Part shown: positions 19,861 through 32,500 of the stretch, one piece after another | How positions within the stretch are numbered: position 1 is the first letter of the stretch | How the letters are laid out: every line of letters starts with the position of its first letter | DNA from: Talpa occidentalis | Taxonomy: Eukaryota; Chordata; Mammalia; Eulipotyphla; Talpidae | Length of the DNA stretch: 64,000 nucleotides | NCBI RefSeq assembly: GCF_014898055.3 | Contig: NW_023604861.1 | Location: forward strand, 94,800,083 to 94,864,082 | Direction of reading: 5' to 3' | Notes under the pieces: model-generated | Seen by the model: only the letters and a program-made list of their open reading frames with translations | Databases searched by the model: none | What the model was told of the DNA's origin: nothing | Made by a program: the position numbers and the translations under genes

Positions 19861-22800
19861 CTAGATTCCTGCTATGAGTGAGACCATCCGGTATTTTTCT
19901 TTTTCTTTTTGGCTTATTTCGCTGAGCATGATCCCTTCCAGTGCCATCCATGTTGCTGCAAATTGCATGTGTTTATCTTTTTTGAATGCTGAGTAATATT
20001 CCATGGTATATATGTACCACATCTTCTTGATCCAGTCATCTATTTTTGGGCATTTGGGTTGTTTCCAAAGCTTAGCTATTGTAAACAGTGCTGCTATAAA
20101 CATAGGAGTGCAGGTGCTCTTTGGAATTGATGTTTCTGTGTCCTTTGGGTAAATACCTAGGAGTGGAATTGCTGGATCATATGGAAGCTCTATGTTTAGT
20201 AGGTCCAGAAATCTCCACACAGCTCTCCATAGTGGTTGGACCAGTTTGCACTCCCACCAACAGTGCAGAAGAGTTCCTTTTTCTCCACATCCTCGCCAAC
20301 ATTTGTTGTTGCTAGTTTTTTTAATATGTGCCATTCTCACTGGTGTGAGATGGTATCTCATGGTAGTTTTGATTTGCATTTCCCTGATTACAAGTGATGT
20401 TGAACATTTTTTCATATGTCTGTTGGCCATTTGCATTTCCTCTTCAGAGAAGTTTCTTTTTAGCTCTTCTGCCCATTTTTTGACTGGATTATTTTCTTTG
20501 TTGTTGCTGAGTCTCATCAGCTCTTTGCAGATTTTTGTGATCAGTCCTTTATCATTAGTGTTGGGTGCAAAAATGTTCTCCCAGTTGGTGGGGTTTCTCT
20601 TTGTTTTTGTTATTGTCTCTTTTGCTGTGCAGAAGCTCTTTAATTTGATGTAGTCCCAGCTGTTTATCTTTCTCTTCACTATCACTGCTTTGGGTGATGT
20701 GTCTGTAAAGATGTCTTTGATGTGCAAATCCCGTAGTGTTTCGCATATATTTCCTTCTATGTATTTTATGGTTTCAGGTCTTATGTCTAGTTCTTTAATC
20801 CATTTTGAGTTGATTTTTGTGTATGGTGTGAGGTAGTGGTCAAGCTTCATTCTTTTGCATGTAGCGACCCAGTTTTCCCAGCACCATTTATTGAACAAAC
20901 TTTCTTTGCTCCAATGCATAGTCTTTGCTCCTTTGTCAAAGATTAGTTGACCATAAATCTGTGGGTTTATTTCTGGATTTTCTATTCGATTCCATTGGTC
21001 TGTATGTCTGTTCTTGTTCCAATACCATGCAGTTTTGATGATTATGGCTTTGTAGTATAGTTTGAAGTCTGGGAGTGTGATGCCTCCATTTCCTTCTTTT
21101 TTTTTCAGTAGAGCTTTGGCTATTCGGGGTTTTTGGTGATTCCATATGAATTTCATCAATAATTGTTCTATTTCTTTGAAGAATGCCATTGAGATTTTGA
21201 TTGGAATAGCATTGAATCTGTATATTGCTTTTGGTAGGATGGCCATTTTAATAATGTTTATTCTTCCAATCCATGAGCAGGGGATGTCTTTCCATTTCTT
21301 TGTGTCTTCTTCTATTTCTTTTAACAGTGTTTTATAGTTTTCTTTGTATAGGTCCTTTACCTCTTTTGTTAGATTTATTCCCAAATATTTGATTTTTTTT
21401 GTTTCGATAATAAAAGGGGTGGTTTTTTTGATTTCTTCTTCTTCAGATTTATTGTTTGTGTATAGGAAGGCTACTGACTTTTGCGTGTTGATTTTGTATC
21501 CTGCCACTTTACTGAATTGATTGATGAGTTGAATTAGTTTTTCTGTGGAGATTTTGGGGTTCTCTATGTATATTATCATATCATCTGCAAATAGTGATAG
21601 TTTGACTTCTTCTTTTCCTATTTGGATTCCTTGGATGTCTTTCTCTTGTCTTATTGCTCTGGCTAGGACTTCCAGTATTATATTGAAAAGCAGTGGTGAG
21701 AGTGGACATCCTTGTCTTGTTCCAGATCTTAATGGAATTGCTTTCAGCTTTTCACCATTGAGAATGATACTGGCTGTTGGCTTGTCATAGATGGCCTTTA
21801 TGATGTTGAGGTATGTTCCTTGTATCCCAAGAATTTCAAGGGCTTTTATCATGAATGGGTGTTGCACTTTGTCGAAAGCTTTCTCAGCATCTATTGATAT
21901 TATCATATGGTTTTTATATTTCTTTTTGTTGATGTGTTGGATAACGTTGATTGATTTTCGGATGTTAAACCATCCTTGTGCCCCTGGAATGAATCCAACT
22001 TGGTCGTGGTGAATTATCTTATGGATACATTGTTGGATTCTGATAGCTAAAATTTTATTGAGGATTTTTGCATCAGTGTTCATTAGGGAGATTGGCCTAT
22101 AGTTTTCCTTTTTTGTGTTGTCCTTATTCGGTTTTGGTATTAGTGTAATATTGGCTTCATAGAACGTGTTTGGTATTGTCCCTTCCTTCTCAATTTTTTG
22201 GAAGAGTTTGTGAAGGATAGGCACTAATTCGTCTCTGAATGTTTGGTAGAATTCATTTGTAAATCCATCAGGTCCTGGGCTTTTGTTTTTGGGGAGGTTT
22301 TTAATTACCATTTCAATTTCGCTGCTTGTAATTGGTCTGTTTAGGTGTTCTATTTCTTCTTTATCTAGCTTTGGGTGATTGTAGAGTTGTAGGAATTTGT
22401 CCATCTCCTCTAGATTGTTGAACTTGTTTCCATATAACTGTTCATAGTAGTTACTGATTATTCTTTTGATTTCTGCTGTGTCCGTTGTGATTTCTCCTCT
22501 TTCATTTATGATTCTGTGTATTTGTGCTTTCTCCCTTTTTTCCTTTGTGAGCCTGGCTAGGGGTTTGTCTATTTTATTTATTTTTTCAAAGAACCAGCTC
22601 TTGGTTTCATTGATCTTTTGGATTGTTTTTTTAGTTTCAATTTCATTTATTTCTGCTTTGGTTTTTATTATTTCTTTTCTTCTACTGGTTCTGGGGTTTT
22701 TTTGTTGTTCTTTTTCTAGATCTTTGAGCTTCGAGATTAGGTTGTTTCTTTGAGTTCTTTCTTGTTTTTTGATGTGAGCTTCTATTGCTATATATTTTCC

Positions 22801-23688
22801 TCTTATTACTGCTTTTGCTGCATCCCATACATTTAGGATATTGGTGTCCTCCTTGTCATTCAATTCAAAGAATTTTTTAATTTCTTCTTTGATCTCCTCG
22901 TTAGTCCAGTGGTCTTCCAGTAGTGTGGCTTTTAATCTCCATGAGGTAGGATAGTTCCTTGCCTTCTTTTTATGATTTATTTCTAGTTTGATGCCTTCGT
23001 GGTCAGAAAAGATGGTTGGTATGATTTCAATCTTGGTGTATCTGTTGATGTTTGTCTTGTGCCCCAGTATGTGATCGATCCTGGAGAATGATCCATGTGC
23101 GCTTGAGAAAAATGTGTACTCCGTTTTTTTTGGGTTTAGTGTTCTATAGATGTCTGTTAAGCCCAAATGCTCTAGGTCCTTATTTAGAGCTTTAGTTTCT
23201 TTACTTATTTTTTGTCTTGTTGATCTATCCATTGTTGATAGTGGTGTGTTGAAGTCTCCCACTACATATGTGTTTTCTCTGATGTCTGTTTTCAGAGAGG
23301 ACAACAGTTGTCTGATATATTTTGGTGCTCTTTCGTTTGGTGAGTATATGTTAATGAGTGTTATTTCTTCTTGAAGTATTGTCCCCTTAATCATAATGTA
23401 GTGACCATTGGGGTCTCTTTTTATTTTTTTGAGTTTGAAGTCTGTTTTATCTGATATAAGTATAGCTGTTCCTGCTTTCTTTTTTGGCCCATTTGCTTGT
23501 AGGATTGTTTTCCATCCTTTGACTTTGAGCCTATTTTTATCTTTTGTAGCTAAATGTGTTTCCTGGAGACAGCAAAAGGTTGGGTTTTGTTTCTTAATCC
23601 AGGCTGCAACTCTGTGTCTTTTTATTGAAGAGTTTAGTCCATTTACATTTAGAGTTAATATTGATATGTTAGCATCTGTATTTGCCAT
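19861..23688 (-). CDS. L1 ORF2p: endonuclease / reverse transcriptase, 1275 aa, uninterrupted
   Basis: Open for 1275 codons, the normal full length. The N-terminal AP-type endonuclease has LNVNGLN, LQETHL, VVGDFN, RIDHIL and FSDHEG blocks (residues about 1-240) with the catalytic Asn, Glu, Asp and His positions filled. The RT has the active-site FADDMIIY block at mid-protein and preceding [12 protein letters not shown]. The C-terminal cysteine motif (CWRGC...LLHCWWEC) lies near residues 1130-1160. No disabling change seen. Large plus-strand open frames in this interval are antisense shadows. Confidence 0.97.
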   Translation of the reverse strand: MANTDANISILTLNVNGLNSSIKRHRVAAWIKKQNPTFCCLQETHLATKDKNRLKVKGWKTILQANGPKKKAGTAILISDKTDFKLKKIKRDPNGHYIMIKGTILQEEITLINIYSPNERAPKYIRQLLSSLKTDIRENTYVVGDFNTPLSTMDRSTRQKISKETKALNKDLEHLGLTDIYRTLNPKKTEYTFFSSAHGSFSRIDHILGHKTNINRYTKIEIIPTIFSDHEGIKLEINHKKKARNYPTSWRLKATLLEDHWTNEEIKEEIKKFFELNDKEDTNILNVWDAAKAVIRGKYIAIEAHIKKQERTQRNNLISKLKDLEKEQQKNPRTSRRKEIIKTKAEINEIETKKTIQKINETKSWFFEKINKIDKPLARLTKEKREKAQIHRIINERGEITTDTAEIKRIISNYYEQLYGNKFNNLEEMDKFLQLYNHPKLDKEEIEHLNRPITSSEIEMVIKNLPKNKSPGPDGFTNEFYQTFRDELVPILHKLFQKIEKEGTIPNTFYEANITLIPKPNKDNTKKENYRPISLMNTDAKILNKILAIRIQQCIHKIIHHDQVGFIPGAQGWFNIRKSINVIQHINKKKYKNHMIISIDAEKAFDKVQHPFMIKALEILGIQGTYLNIIKAIYDKPTASIILNGEKLKAIPLRSGTRQGCPLSPLLFNIILEVLARAIRQEKDIQGIQIGKEEVKLSLFADDMIIYIENPKISTEKLIQLINQFSKVAGYKINTQKSVAFLYTNNKSEEEEIKKTTPFIIETKKIKYLGINLTKEVKDLYKENYKTLLKEIEEDTKKWKDIPCSWIGRINIIKMAILPKAIYRFNAIPIKISMAFFKEIEQLLMKFIWNHQKPRIAKALLKKKEGNGGITLPDFKLYYKAIIIKTAWYWNKNRHTDQWNRIENPEINPQIYGQLIFDKGAKTMHWSKESLFNKWCWENWVATCKRMKLDHYLTPYTKINSKWIKELDIRPETIKYIEGNICETLRDLHIKDIFTDTSPKAVIVKRKINSWDYIKLKSFCTAKETITKTKRNPTNWENIFAPNTNDKGLITKICKELMRLSNNKENNPVKKWAEELKRNFSEEEMQMANRHMKKCSTSLVIREMQIKTTMRYHLTPVRMAHIKKTSNNKCWRGCGEKGTLLHCWWECKLVQPLWRAVWRFLDLLNIELPYDPAIPLLGIYPKDTETSIPKSTCTPMFIAALFTIAKLWKQPKCPKIDDWIKKMWYIYTMEYYSAFKKDKHMQFAATWMALEGIMLSEISQKEKEKYRMVSLIAGI

Positions 23689-23764
23689 TATGTTTGTCTT
23701 TCCATTGATTTTATTTATTTATTCTTTTAATAACTTTTTTTTTTTTTTTGGTCTTCTTTCATTG

Positions 23765-24793
23765 TTATTCGTCCCTCTGAGGTTCTGGCTTTAGGATTCC
23801 TTGTAGTATTTTTTGGAGTGGGGGTTTAGTCGCAATGAAATTCCGGAGTTTCTCTTTGTCTGGGAAGGTCCATATTCTTTCTTCATGGAGGAAAGAGAGC
23901 TTTGCAGGATAGAGTATTCTTGGTTGGCATCTGTTTTCTTGGAGTCTGTTGACTATGTCCCTCCACTCTCTCCTTGCCCGTAGTGTTTCTTCAGAGAAGT
24001 CTGATGTCAGCCTGATTGGTTTTCCTTTGAATGTTATCTGTTTCTTCCCTCTTGTCAGCTTCATTATTTTTTCCTTGTCCTGGATTCTTGGGAGCTTTAC
24101 TATTATGTGTCTTGCTGTGTTTTTCCTTTCGTCGTGGAAGTTTGGTGTTCTTCTTGCTTCTTGTATATCAATTTTCAGCTCCTTCTTCTCATTTGAGAAG
24201 TTCTCTTCAATTATATCCATGAATATTTTCTCTGTTCCTACATCTCTCTCCTCTCCTTCTGGAATTCCTATAACTCTTATATTTCCTTTCCTCATGGAGT
24301 CAGATAGTTCCCGAAGTCTTTCTTCATTCTTTTTCCTTCGTACTTCTCTTTCCTTTTCTGTTTTGGTTCTTTTTATTTCTGTGTCTTCAAGATTACGTAT
24401 TCGTTCTTCCATTTCATCTATTCTGCTTTCATTGCTTTTCCCAGAGTTCTTTAGTTCCTCCATTAATTCTTTGATCTCCTGCATTTCTCTTACTTCCCTC
24501 TTTAGGGACTCAATTTCCTTCTTCTGATCTATCACTTTTTTAATCATGGCAATTTTAAATTCTCTTTCTGGAAGGCTCAGAAGTTCTTCCAAGTTGCTGT
24601 CGTTGCAATCTGGGGAGTGGTTTTCTTTTTGTGGTGTGCTTCTTTCCTGAGGAGTTTTTAGGTTGCGTGTGGTTCTTCTACTCCCTACTGTCTGTTTTCT
24701 AATTTGTCGTATGCGTTGGGACACTGTGTTGCTCGGACTGACTGACATCTTGGGTGAACTTCTCCGCTCCCCTCTGGCTCTTCCAGGAGCCAT
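23765..24793 (-). CDS. L1 ORF1p: RNA-binding chaperone, 342 aa
   Basis: Basic N-terminus, then a long Glu/Lys/Arg-rich coiled-coil region (about residues 60-160). An RRM-like segment follows with NIRVIGIPEGEE (about residues 170-180). The C-terminal domain includes HIIVKLP and a conserved FLHEERIWTF block. In the family this protein trimerises, coats L1 RNA and is needed for retrotransposition. The frame is intact, and the start ATG lies just inside the 5' UTR end. Confidence 0.96.
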   Translation of the reverse strand: MAPGRARGERRSSPKMSVSPSNTVSQRIRQIRKQTVGSRRTTRNLKTPQERSTPQKENHSPDCNDSNLEELLSLPEREFKIAMIKKVIDQKKEIESLKREVREMQEIKELMEELKNSGKSNESRIDEMEERIRNLEDTEIKRTKTEKEREVRRKKNEERLRELSDSMRKGNIRVIGIPEGEERDVGTEKIFMDIIEENFSNEKKELKIDIQEARRTPNFHDERKNTARHIIVKLPRIQDKEKIMKLTRGKKQITFKGKPIRLTSDFSEETLRARREWRDIVNRLQENRCQPRILYPAKLSFLHEERIWTFPDKEKLRNFIATKPPLQKILQGILKPEPQRDE

Positions 24794-26012
24794 CTCTGTC
24801 TTCTGGGGGAGCTTTCTGCTGGTTTTAGGCAGTTTTTACTGAAGAAATGTCCCTGTTCTCAAATGGCGAAGCGGGATGCAGTCCCTGCGCCTCCGGTTTC
24901 AGGCACACTCTTCTGCGCCCCCGGTCTGCCCCGGACGTGGGTGCCTGCTCCCTCTGTGGGCTCAGACTGCTGGTCGGAAGGGGCCTGGCGTGGAATAACT
25001 TCCCGGCTGGCCACTGCAGAAGCCTTCTGCCCTTTTTAAGCAGTCTTAAGAAATTTCCTGTTCTATGGGGTGTTAGTACTTTTTTTTTTCCTGGTCGCTA
25101 GGTGGCGCCAGAGATCTCTCCTATTGTCCTTGGGGGGCTGTTTTTCGTCCCCCCACCCCGTGGGACAGGGAACAGAGCGGGAATGGTAGGGTACACCTCA
25201 ACAGCTTTGGGGTGCTGTGTCTGCCTTGTGCCCCACCGTCGTGGAGAACCCACGGCCCTAATTTCGTGCCCCGGGTCTCAGTTCAAAGCCCTCAGTTCCA
25301 GGACGCGGGCTGTAGCCCAGTTCAGTGGCGCAGGAATGGCGCCTTTTGCACCGCTCCTGTGCCCGGGTGCCTGGTTCCTGCTCACTCAGGGAGGGACCTT
25401 CACCTCAGTGAGGACCTCCGCGCGTCTCCCCGCAAGCCTAGGTTGTCTCCCCGCAAGCCTAGGTCGCAGGCGCGGGTACCTGGGCAGCCACGATTCCCGT
25501 CTGCACTTGCTTTTCAAGCTCCCCGAGCGCGCCGCGCGCCGCGTTTCCGCGCCAGCTTACCGGCAGCCCGGGCTGTGTGCACGTCTCCCGCGGTCTTTGT
25601 TCTTCTCTAATGGCGCCCGGAGCCGTTCCCTCACCGCTGCGGCGGATCCTGCAGGGTTCGCCTCAGCTCCCGTTCACGGGGTGTGGTGGCTGCAATAGTT
25701 CCTTTCCACGCACAGTCCCGCTTGCTGCTTCGTTTGTTCTTGTTGGTTGTTTTGGTTTGTTGTTTTTCTCCCTCTCTGCCCGTCGGAGAGTGCCGCCTCT
25801 GTGGGTGGGGGAGGGGAGCAGGGTTCTGCGCTTCCCTCCCTTCTAGTCCTCTTTTATGGCCACTTTCTTCTTCGGGTAGTTTGCTGGAGTCACCCGTTTA
25901 TCTTCCGTGTCCCAGTTCTCACTGGGACCTGCCGCTTTTCCTCCCTATTAACTTTTTTTAATGGGAGATCTTACTCGCAGCGTCTCCTCGCCGCCATGTT
26001 GCTCCGCCCCCC
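24794..26012 (-). promoter_or_regulatory. L1 5' UTR / internal promoter
   Basis: CpG-rich 1.2-kb region upstream of ORF1, with the first bases GGGGGGGCGGAGCAACATGGCGGC (a YY1-like CAACATGGCGG core near the start). It includes a 21-bp direct repeat (GTCTCCCCGCAAGCCTAGGT) at 25424-25465. By family knowledge this region drives L1 transcription. Confidence 0.85.
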
Positions 26013-26027
26013 CATTCAGTCATTATT
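26013..26027 (+). repeat. Target-site duplication of full-length L1 (5' side)
   Basis: CATTCAGTCATTATT, identical to 19652-19666. Confidence 0.97.
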
Positions 26028-26057
26028 AAGAGAACACAGTAAATAAGTAGCAAGCCA

Positions 26058-26331
26058 GGGGGCCTCCCCGTGGTACAATGGATTAAGCACTGCACTATGA
26101 AGCAATCTGCAGCCTCTGCAGCACTAGTTCAATCCTGGCGGGCCAGGGAGCAACCCACATGGCTCAGCAGACCTCTCTTGTCTCATCTGCTTCTCCCTTC
26201 AGCAGTGTATTTCAGTCAATCTGCCTGTTCTGTTCCCCACTCTGTCTCTGGTGAATCCTCTCACCCCCTGCACCTCTGGCCTGTACCCCAGCCCTTGTAT
26301 GCATAAATAAATAAATCATTTTTTAAAAAAA
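26058..26331 (+). mobile_element. tRNA-derived SINE
   Basis: Head GGGGCCTCCCCGTGGTACA, tail (AAAT)n and A-run, flanked by AGCAAGCCAGG repeats. It lies a few tens of bases beyond the L1 5' end. Confidence 0.95.
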
Positions 26332-27998
26332 TAATTAGCAAGCCAGGAAGTGGGTTTCAGCAACCCTGCATTTGGTCCCTTTGGTGGAGAAACATTGCTC
26401 AAGCCTGCTTTTAGGAGCAAATGGTACCTGGCCAGGAAGGTCAGAAACCTGTGCAGAGAAGGATTTGTACACAAACCCCAGGATAAGAGGGAGGGGACAG
26501 CTTCTGACTGGTAGAAAGAGAGACTTCTCCCTGACCCACTGGTTGAACAGTCACAGAGGATTTCCAAGATTCTAGGGTGGGCTCGCTTCAGAGCCATTTA
26601 ACAGCTAGGGAAAGAAAGGACAAATTTCTCTTTTTTTCTCTCACCAACAGGATATGATTTTGCCAAATGAATATTAAGTGAACCATGGTGAGCTGGATCC
26701 AGCCAGCTGATACCAAGTTCACAGCTTAATAGAGAAGTTATTTCTCTGTTCTCTGTTCTTCAGGGTGCAAAACTGAGCTGTGAGCATCTTCCACCTGGGA
26801 TAGTTAGAAAGCCATTACTTAGGATAGAGATTAGCCAGTGAAATGCTGCTGTTGGACTTGAGGCTGCCAGCATTGAACTGCTGGGTGCTCCATCCCCACA
26901 CGTAGAACAAATAGTCTGTCATGGCGCTCTGGGAACGGAAATTCACAGCCCACCCTGGGCCTGCTTCAGATTGGTGTTCTCTTTTCTCTCTGCCCCTGAG
27001 GGCCAGCTCCAGTGACTATTTCCTCCTGCACTGGTATTTTTAATCTCCAAATTATTGTTTACCACTTTAATGGTAAATGAAATTCTTTTTTAGGGGGTAT
27101 GAAATGATCCGTAAATATTTCACCTTCTCTGGAGCCTCCCCAAGGGAGCCCCTTAGCCTCTCCCCACCAGAGCTGCAGGTGCAAGGGGAAATGCCTTTTT
27201 CCATCTCCCCCTGACTCAGGCTCTGCGGCACTGGCTCTCCTTGGCCATCCTCACGAGTTTCTCCTGCGAGGAGCAAGTGGCAGAATACTCTTCCTCACAC
27301 TTGCAGGGAATCCAGAAGCAGCTTAAAGCCCAGGCCTTGCTTCTGCTGGAGCCCGCAGAGCCTGTCAAGGCTTGGAGCAGGACATCAGACCTCGGGTGCT
27401 CCTGGTCTGGTCAGCAGGATTGGGTCAGGGAGGAGGGGGGAGAGCTAACCTGGATCTCATGGAGAGCTTCTTGGTTTCATTTCTACTTCCTCATATCTGG
27501 AACGCCTAATTCTCTTGCTTTCTGTTCTCCAAAATACCTTGGTTTTTGAAAATTAAGGATGTGGAGTGTACTTCCCAGAGGCTAAGGGAAATTCTCTTTT
27601 TTGACCCGGTGTTAGTTATGTGAGCCTGTTCTTGAGTGAGGTTTTGGGGTCATACACTTGGAATTTGTGCACTTCTGGTCTGTATATTTTACCTCAACAA
27701 CTATGAAGATTTCATGATTTACTATGAGAGGCCTTATCATTTCATCTGTTACCAAGAAAGAACAAAAGAAATAATGCAAGAAGAGGCTCATCTATTTCAG
27801 CCGGAGTGAAAATGGGGATACCAAGGTGAAAGCAGGAGCTCACCCAATCATCTTACTTATTCTAAAGAAGCAAAGATGTTTGTGAATTTTAGTAGAGTTC
27901 TACAGTATGGAAAAATTGGAAATGCTGGTTATAGTTAAATAAGTGATGACACCACCAAAAATGAAATGCTATTTTGCCATTAAAATGTTCGGTATGTT
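26332..27998. other. Unique intergenic sequence downstream of CD8A
   Basis: No gene or young repeat recognised. 27600-27720 looks like a faint old L1-type 3' region, not secure. Confidence 0.45.
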
Positions 27999-28254
27999 GG
28001 GCCTCCCTGGTGGCGCAGGCAGTTGAGCGCAGCACTGTGAAGCTGTCCGCAGCCTCTGCAGCGCTGGTTCGACTCCCGGCCGGCCAGGGAGATTCCCACA
28101 AGGCATGGCAGACCTCTCCTGTCCTGCTTGCTGTTTCCCTCAGCAATGTGTTTTGGTCATTCTGCCTGCTCTGTCTCTGGTGAATTCTCTCACCCTCCCA
28201 TGCCTCTGGCCTGTACCCCAGTGCTTGTATAAATAAATAAATCTTAAAAAAAAA
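27999..28254 (+). mobile_element. tRNA-derived SINE abutting the CD8A 3' end
   Basis: Head GGGCCTCCCTGGTGGCGCAGG; the A-tail ends at the expected CD8A cleavage region. Imperfect flanking repeats GTT(C/T)GGTAT. Antisense to CD8A. Confidence 0.93.
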
Positions 28255-29519
28255 AAGTTTGGTATAAATGTTTATTCAAGTCATGTTTATAAGCAAAGTG
28301 CAATCCCATTTTTAAAAAAAAACAAAGTATATATTTTACACACAAGTCTAGAAAATAATCAGGAGGAATGTACAGCATAATATTAATAGTGGGTTATACC
28401 TGAGGTAAAAGAATTATTGCTGATTATTATTTCCTTGTGGTTTTTTTTTTCCCAGTGAGTTTGTATTTCTCTACGACCCACTAAGACAGGAAATGCAAGT
28501 GTAGGGCAGCAGTTTGGGTTCTGAGCCTCTTCCTCTGCTCGTTGAGAGGAGGCCAAGAGTTGCCTGGCAGCGCTTGAACAACTCTGTCTTTCCAAACTGT
28601 AAAAAGTCATCCAGGAGCATGTTCAAATATGGTATCTCAAGTTTAGAGATTCAAGAGGGCCTCCGCTCAGTTTCACTAAGCTCAAAGCACATTTGTAAAG
28701 GGGTGGTGTCTTCTTTTACATGGGCCGCTCTGCAATGGGAGGGCTGGGGAAGCAATATCATCCACTGAGGGGTTCTACAGAGGCTTTTTTTGAGGTGGAA
28801 TGATTCCTTTTCCAAGAGTTCACCTACTCCGGTTTATTTGAGGAATTCCCGCTGTCTATATAATTTTATGCTTTATTATGTAAAAGTCTGATACTATTTG
28901 GTTACATCACAGAACTCTGGGAAAGGCAGAAGATCTCTTGCCTATTTCATTCCCTCCTCAGAGCTCTGAGCACAGAAAATGTCTATCATAGGTGCTGGAG
29001 AAGTTGCTTGTTCACCTGCAGTCTGAGACACAGTGCCCCAAGAGGTCACAGAGGCCTCTGTGAGAAAGATCCCCCACCCAATGCTGTGGAGGACCCCCCC
29101 CCCCAGCCTTGCTGTGACCCTGATCAAGCTGCTCCCCAGAGCTGGAACTCGGTCTCTCTTGCAAAATGGGTGGGGTAGAGGTTTGGACTGAGTGGGTGCA
29201 CAGGCCCCCTCTAGCTCTAGCAGTCTGGTTCTGAGAACATGGCTTGCGGTTGCCCACCTTCACCCTGGTTGATGTGTGCAGAACGGAATGATAGCTCTTG
29301 TGGTATATGTAGACATTGTATGGTCTTGTTTTGTGTCAATTAAAGGAAACACATAAAGAAAAGGTAGTCTTCCCACCCCACCCCCATGAAAAAAATAATG
29401 AGAATGACACATAAGGAAGGAGGCCGGGAAAAACCAGAAGAGAAGGATAGTTGCTCTCCTCAAAGGAGAGTTCTCAGTTGAAGTCTTGTAGTGGCTGCGG
29501 CATGGGGCCTGTCGCCATG
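28255..29519 (-). other. CD8A: CD8A 3' UTR
   Basis: Follows the stop codon at 29522-29520. The segment near 29380-29340 (CATTCTCATTATT, GGGGGTGGGGTGGGAA, TTCTTTATGTGTTT on minus) matches the known mammalian CD8A 3' UTR. It ends after AATAAACATTT, also conserved. Exact cleavage site inferred. Confidence 0.88.
28271..28276 (-). terminator. CD8A: CD8A poly(A) signal AATAAA
   Basis: GAATAAACATTT on the minus strand corresponds to the terminal poly(A) signal of CD8A in other mammals. Cleavage is expected about 15-25 bp downstream, at the edge of the SINE tail. Confidence 0.85.
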
Positions 29520-29571
29520 TTAGACAAGTCTCTGAGAAGGAATGGGCTTGCCCCCCTGTCTCAGTTGCGGC
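29520..29571 (-). CDS. CD8A: CD8A exon 6 coding part (C-terminus)
   Basis: Acceptor CTTTCAG|GC; coding for 17 residues to the stop (GGKP block, ends RLV). The frame follows exon 5 exactly. Less conserved than the rest of the tail, as is usual in this gene. Confidence 0.93.
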
Positions 29572-32500
29572 CTGAAAGAGAGGCAAGCGAGCATCACTGC
29601 TACAAGGGGCCATGGCAGGTGCTGCAGCATCCATCCAAGCCCATCCTCACCCCCAACCTCCCAGTCTCTAAAGGCTGGAAGGCTTGTCCCGGGGGGGCCA
29701 GCATGGGACTGGGTGAGTGACCTGCCAAGTACCTTATTAATACTCACAACAACCCTGGGGGTAGACACTGAAAATGAGAGCTTAGAGGACATCTCCAAGG
29801 TTAACTCTCTAGGTGATGGAGTAACCATCTGAAGCCACTTAATCTAGCTTCTTGAGGACTTTGTCAAGGTCCCCAGGAGGTGGAGAGGAGGCTGATAATT
29901 AAAGTTCTCAGTTGACCTGATTTTCAGCCCCAGGAGAGGATCACAGGAGACGGGGAGGATGTGAGCAAACCACCACCATCAGCCAAGTGGAGCTACTTTA
30001 TCTAAAAGTGCCTTTGACAACCTAAGTGTGATGTTACACTAAGACTGTGCACTTATTCAGCACTGGGCTACCTCCTCCTAAATGTGCTAATTTGCACCCG
30101 ATCTGCACCCGCTGTCCTCCAAAACCTCTCTGTTGAATCTGCTCTTGACCATCTCTGTGTCTACTAACTAACGCTGCAGAGTCTTCACATATGTTTAATC
30201 TGCAGAGTTCTGAATTTCAGGGCAGAGCTTTATTCGCATTCATTTAAAAATGAGGATTTTTAGTGAAGTAAGGGATGATTCTCCTCCCAAAACTTCCAAC
30301 TGCACCTGTTTTGAAAAGGCTAAAAATCCTGTGTTTAAAGAGTCTTGGCATATCACCTGCATCAAGGCATGGAAATTCTTTACATTGGAAATTCTTTACA
30401 TTTTTGCTGCTAAAAATAATGATGTATAACATGTATTTGGATTCCTGCAGAAAATATCAAGGACTGTGAAATACAAACCCTTGGTATAAGGTTTGAAATA
30501 TTTTCATTGACTGAAAGGAACTAGTGAACACAGCTGTTTATCCTTAACACCCCCACCCCCACTCACTCTGCCCCCATCATAGAAGGAGCCTGCAGCTCTG
30601 CTCGTCAGGCAAGTCACTAAATGTCCTAAGCTTCGGTTTTCTCATCTGTAAATTGGTTGTCGCAGTAATTAAAGATTGCTGTAAAACTTGAAATTAAAAA
30701 AAAAAAACACCAAAAAACTACATATCCTTCCACTGCAGCAGCCATCGCTGTGTGCTACCCAATAGCCATGGTCTCAACAAGGGCCATAAGGTGACCCAAG
30801 AACCCAGCAAGCCGAGACATAGCCACTGCTGCAGGCGGGTGCCTCACCAAGGTCTTGGGGAACATGCACGAGGAGGTGTGTGACCTGCCATGGAGTCACT
30901 CAAGGTCTCCAAAGACAAGTGGGAAACAAATTCACCAAGAAAAGTTTTAGGTCACAAATTCATGCCAAGAGGAAGAGAAGGCAGTTGAGCAAGGCAGCTG
31001 CCAAGATAGGCTGGACCCCTCCCTGTTCCATATGCACACATAAAATCTTTAAAAAATATACATATGGCAAGTCACTGGTATTCTGCCAGCTTTCATCAAA
31101 GGGTGGTGGTTTGTATCTGTAATCTGATATCCTGCCCTCTGTGCCTCCCTGTCTGATGTCAGAGCCAGTGATCTATGATGTCATGGTCCATGGTGTCTAC
31201 CACTGTGTTGCTATAAGGATTAGACATCCTGAGTGCGACCCCACACACACACACATTAGTGTGGGGCTAGCATAGGACTGTTAGATGTGAATATCTAACA
31301 AGGTTAGATGCCTCTCCCTAAGTACCCCAGAGAGGAGACTGAGAATGTGGTGACTCTTCCAGATACCTTTTTTCCCCCTGATCCATGAGGATGGTTTTTC
31401 CAGAACAATCATAGGCTGGATTGGATGAAGGAGTTACTAGAGCTACCTGACCCTGCCTCTGGTTCCCTTTCTTCCACTCTGCTCCTTGGCAGCAATTCAA
31501 GGCCCTGCCAATGCAGGGAAATGAGGGACTGAGCCACTACTTTTTTAGGCGATAAAAGATCATCTTTCTAGGCTAAACAGGGAAAAAAAAAAGTTCTCTT
31601 AAGAAAACACCAAAACCTAGCTGGAATCATCCAGATAAAGAGACCTCAGGTCTTTTGAGGAGCTACAACGAATTGGGGGAATCCTTCAGATGGGTTTTTT
31701 TGTTATGAGGCCAAATAAAATGGAGATTTACTGAAGTCACATGGCTCCCCCATCAGCCAGGCTGGGCATTCATTTTCTCCACGTGGCCAACCTTCGTCTT
31801 CTCTTGTCTCCGGCCCTATGCTGACTTCCACCCCCAGGACTCTGCTGCCATGTCTTTCTCAGGGGAAGGTCCCCAATATTTGTTGCTGGGGAAGCCAGGA
31901 TCTGTGCCCAGGGCTTATAAGAGACTCACCTGGGACATTTGCAAACACGTTTTCGATTCCCTGAATAAGGAAAAACAGAGGGGGTAAGTTGACTGCTTCC
32001 AATACCCTATAGTTCACATGTGGGATTTTTTTCCTCCCCCTTCCCTACTTCTTTAGGATTATAACTCTTGAGACCCCAACTAAGGGCTTCTTTTCCATTC
32101 TTCTCATCAATTTAAGAAACACTGCAAATGCAGTTGTGGGTGAAGGTGGGTTAGTGCACCTCCCGCATGGTACCCCAGCAGGGTTTTCTGGAAGGTGACT
32201 CTCTCCCTTGGAGGCTTCGACTCAACCCTTCACCCTATGGGGAATGTTCCCAGGCCCACGATGGCCCCCTCTCCCTGGGGGAGTTTGTGATAAGACTGGA
32301 CCTGTGTGCTTGCTTAGAGCTTCCTCTGCTGCAGCTCCTGGAATAGGGAGCTGTCGTCCTAAAAACCTCCCAGAGAATGGAAAGAGGGGCAGGGAGAATT
32401 TTTCTCAGTTTTATCTCTTGGAAAGAAATGGCCTGTACCTAGCCCTGCCGTGCAGCTCAACATCCCATCACCCCACCTCTGCTGCCTGGAGTCAGCAGCT

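Larger units (their letters stand above)
19667..26012 (-). mobile_element. Full-length LINE-1 with both ORFs open
   Basis: From 26012 downward on the minus strand: a CpG-rich 5' UTR beginning GGGGGGGCGGAGCAACATGGCGGC, ORF1, a 76-bp spacer, ORF2, a short 3' UTR and an (AAAT)n tail. It is bounded by a perfect 15-bp target-site duplication. Length about 6.35 kb, typical of complete mammalian L1s. Intact frames and identical flanking repeats indicate a young, possibly still competent element. A related 5'-truncated copy is at 35682-36313. Confidence 0.97.

Noticed and set aside
20121..24527. Many plus-strand open frames (up to 192 codons)
   Set aside because: Antisense shadows of L1 ORF1 and ORF2.
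30880..31122. 80-codon open frame in CD8A intron 5
   Set aside because: Chance frame across the RPL36 retrocopy and its downstream sequence.
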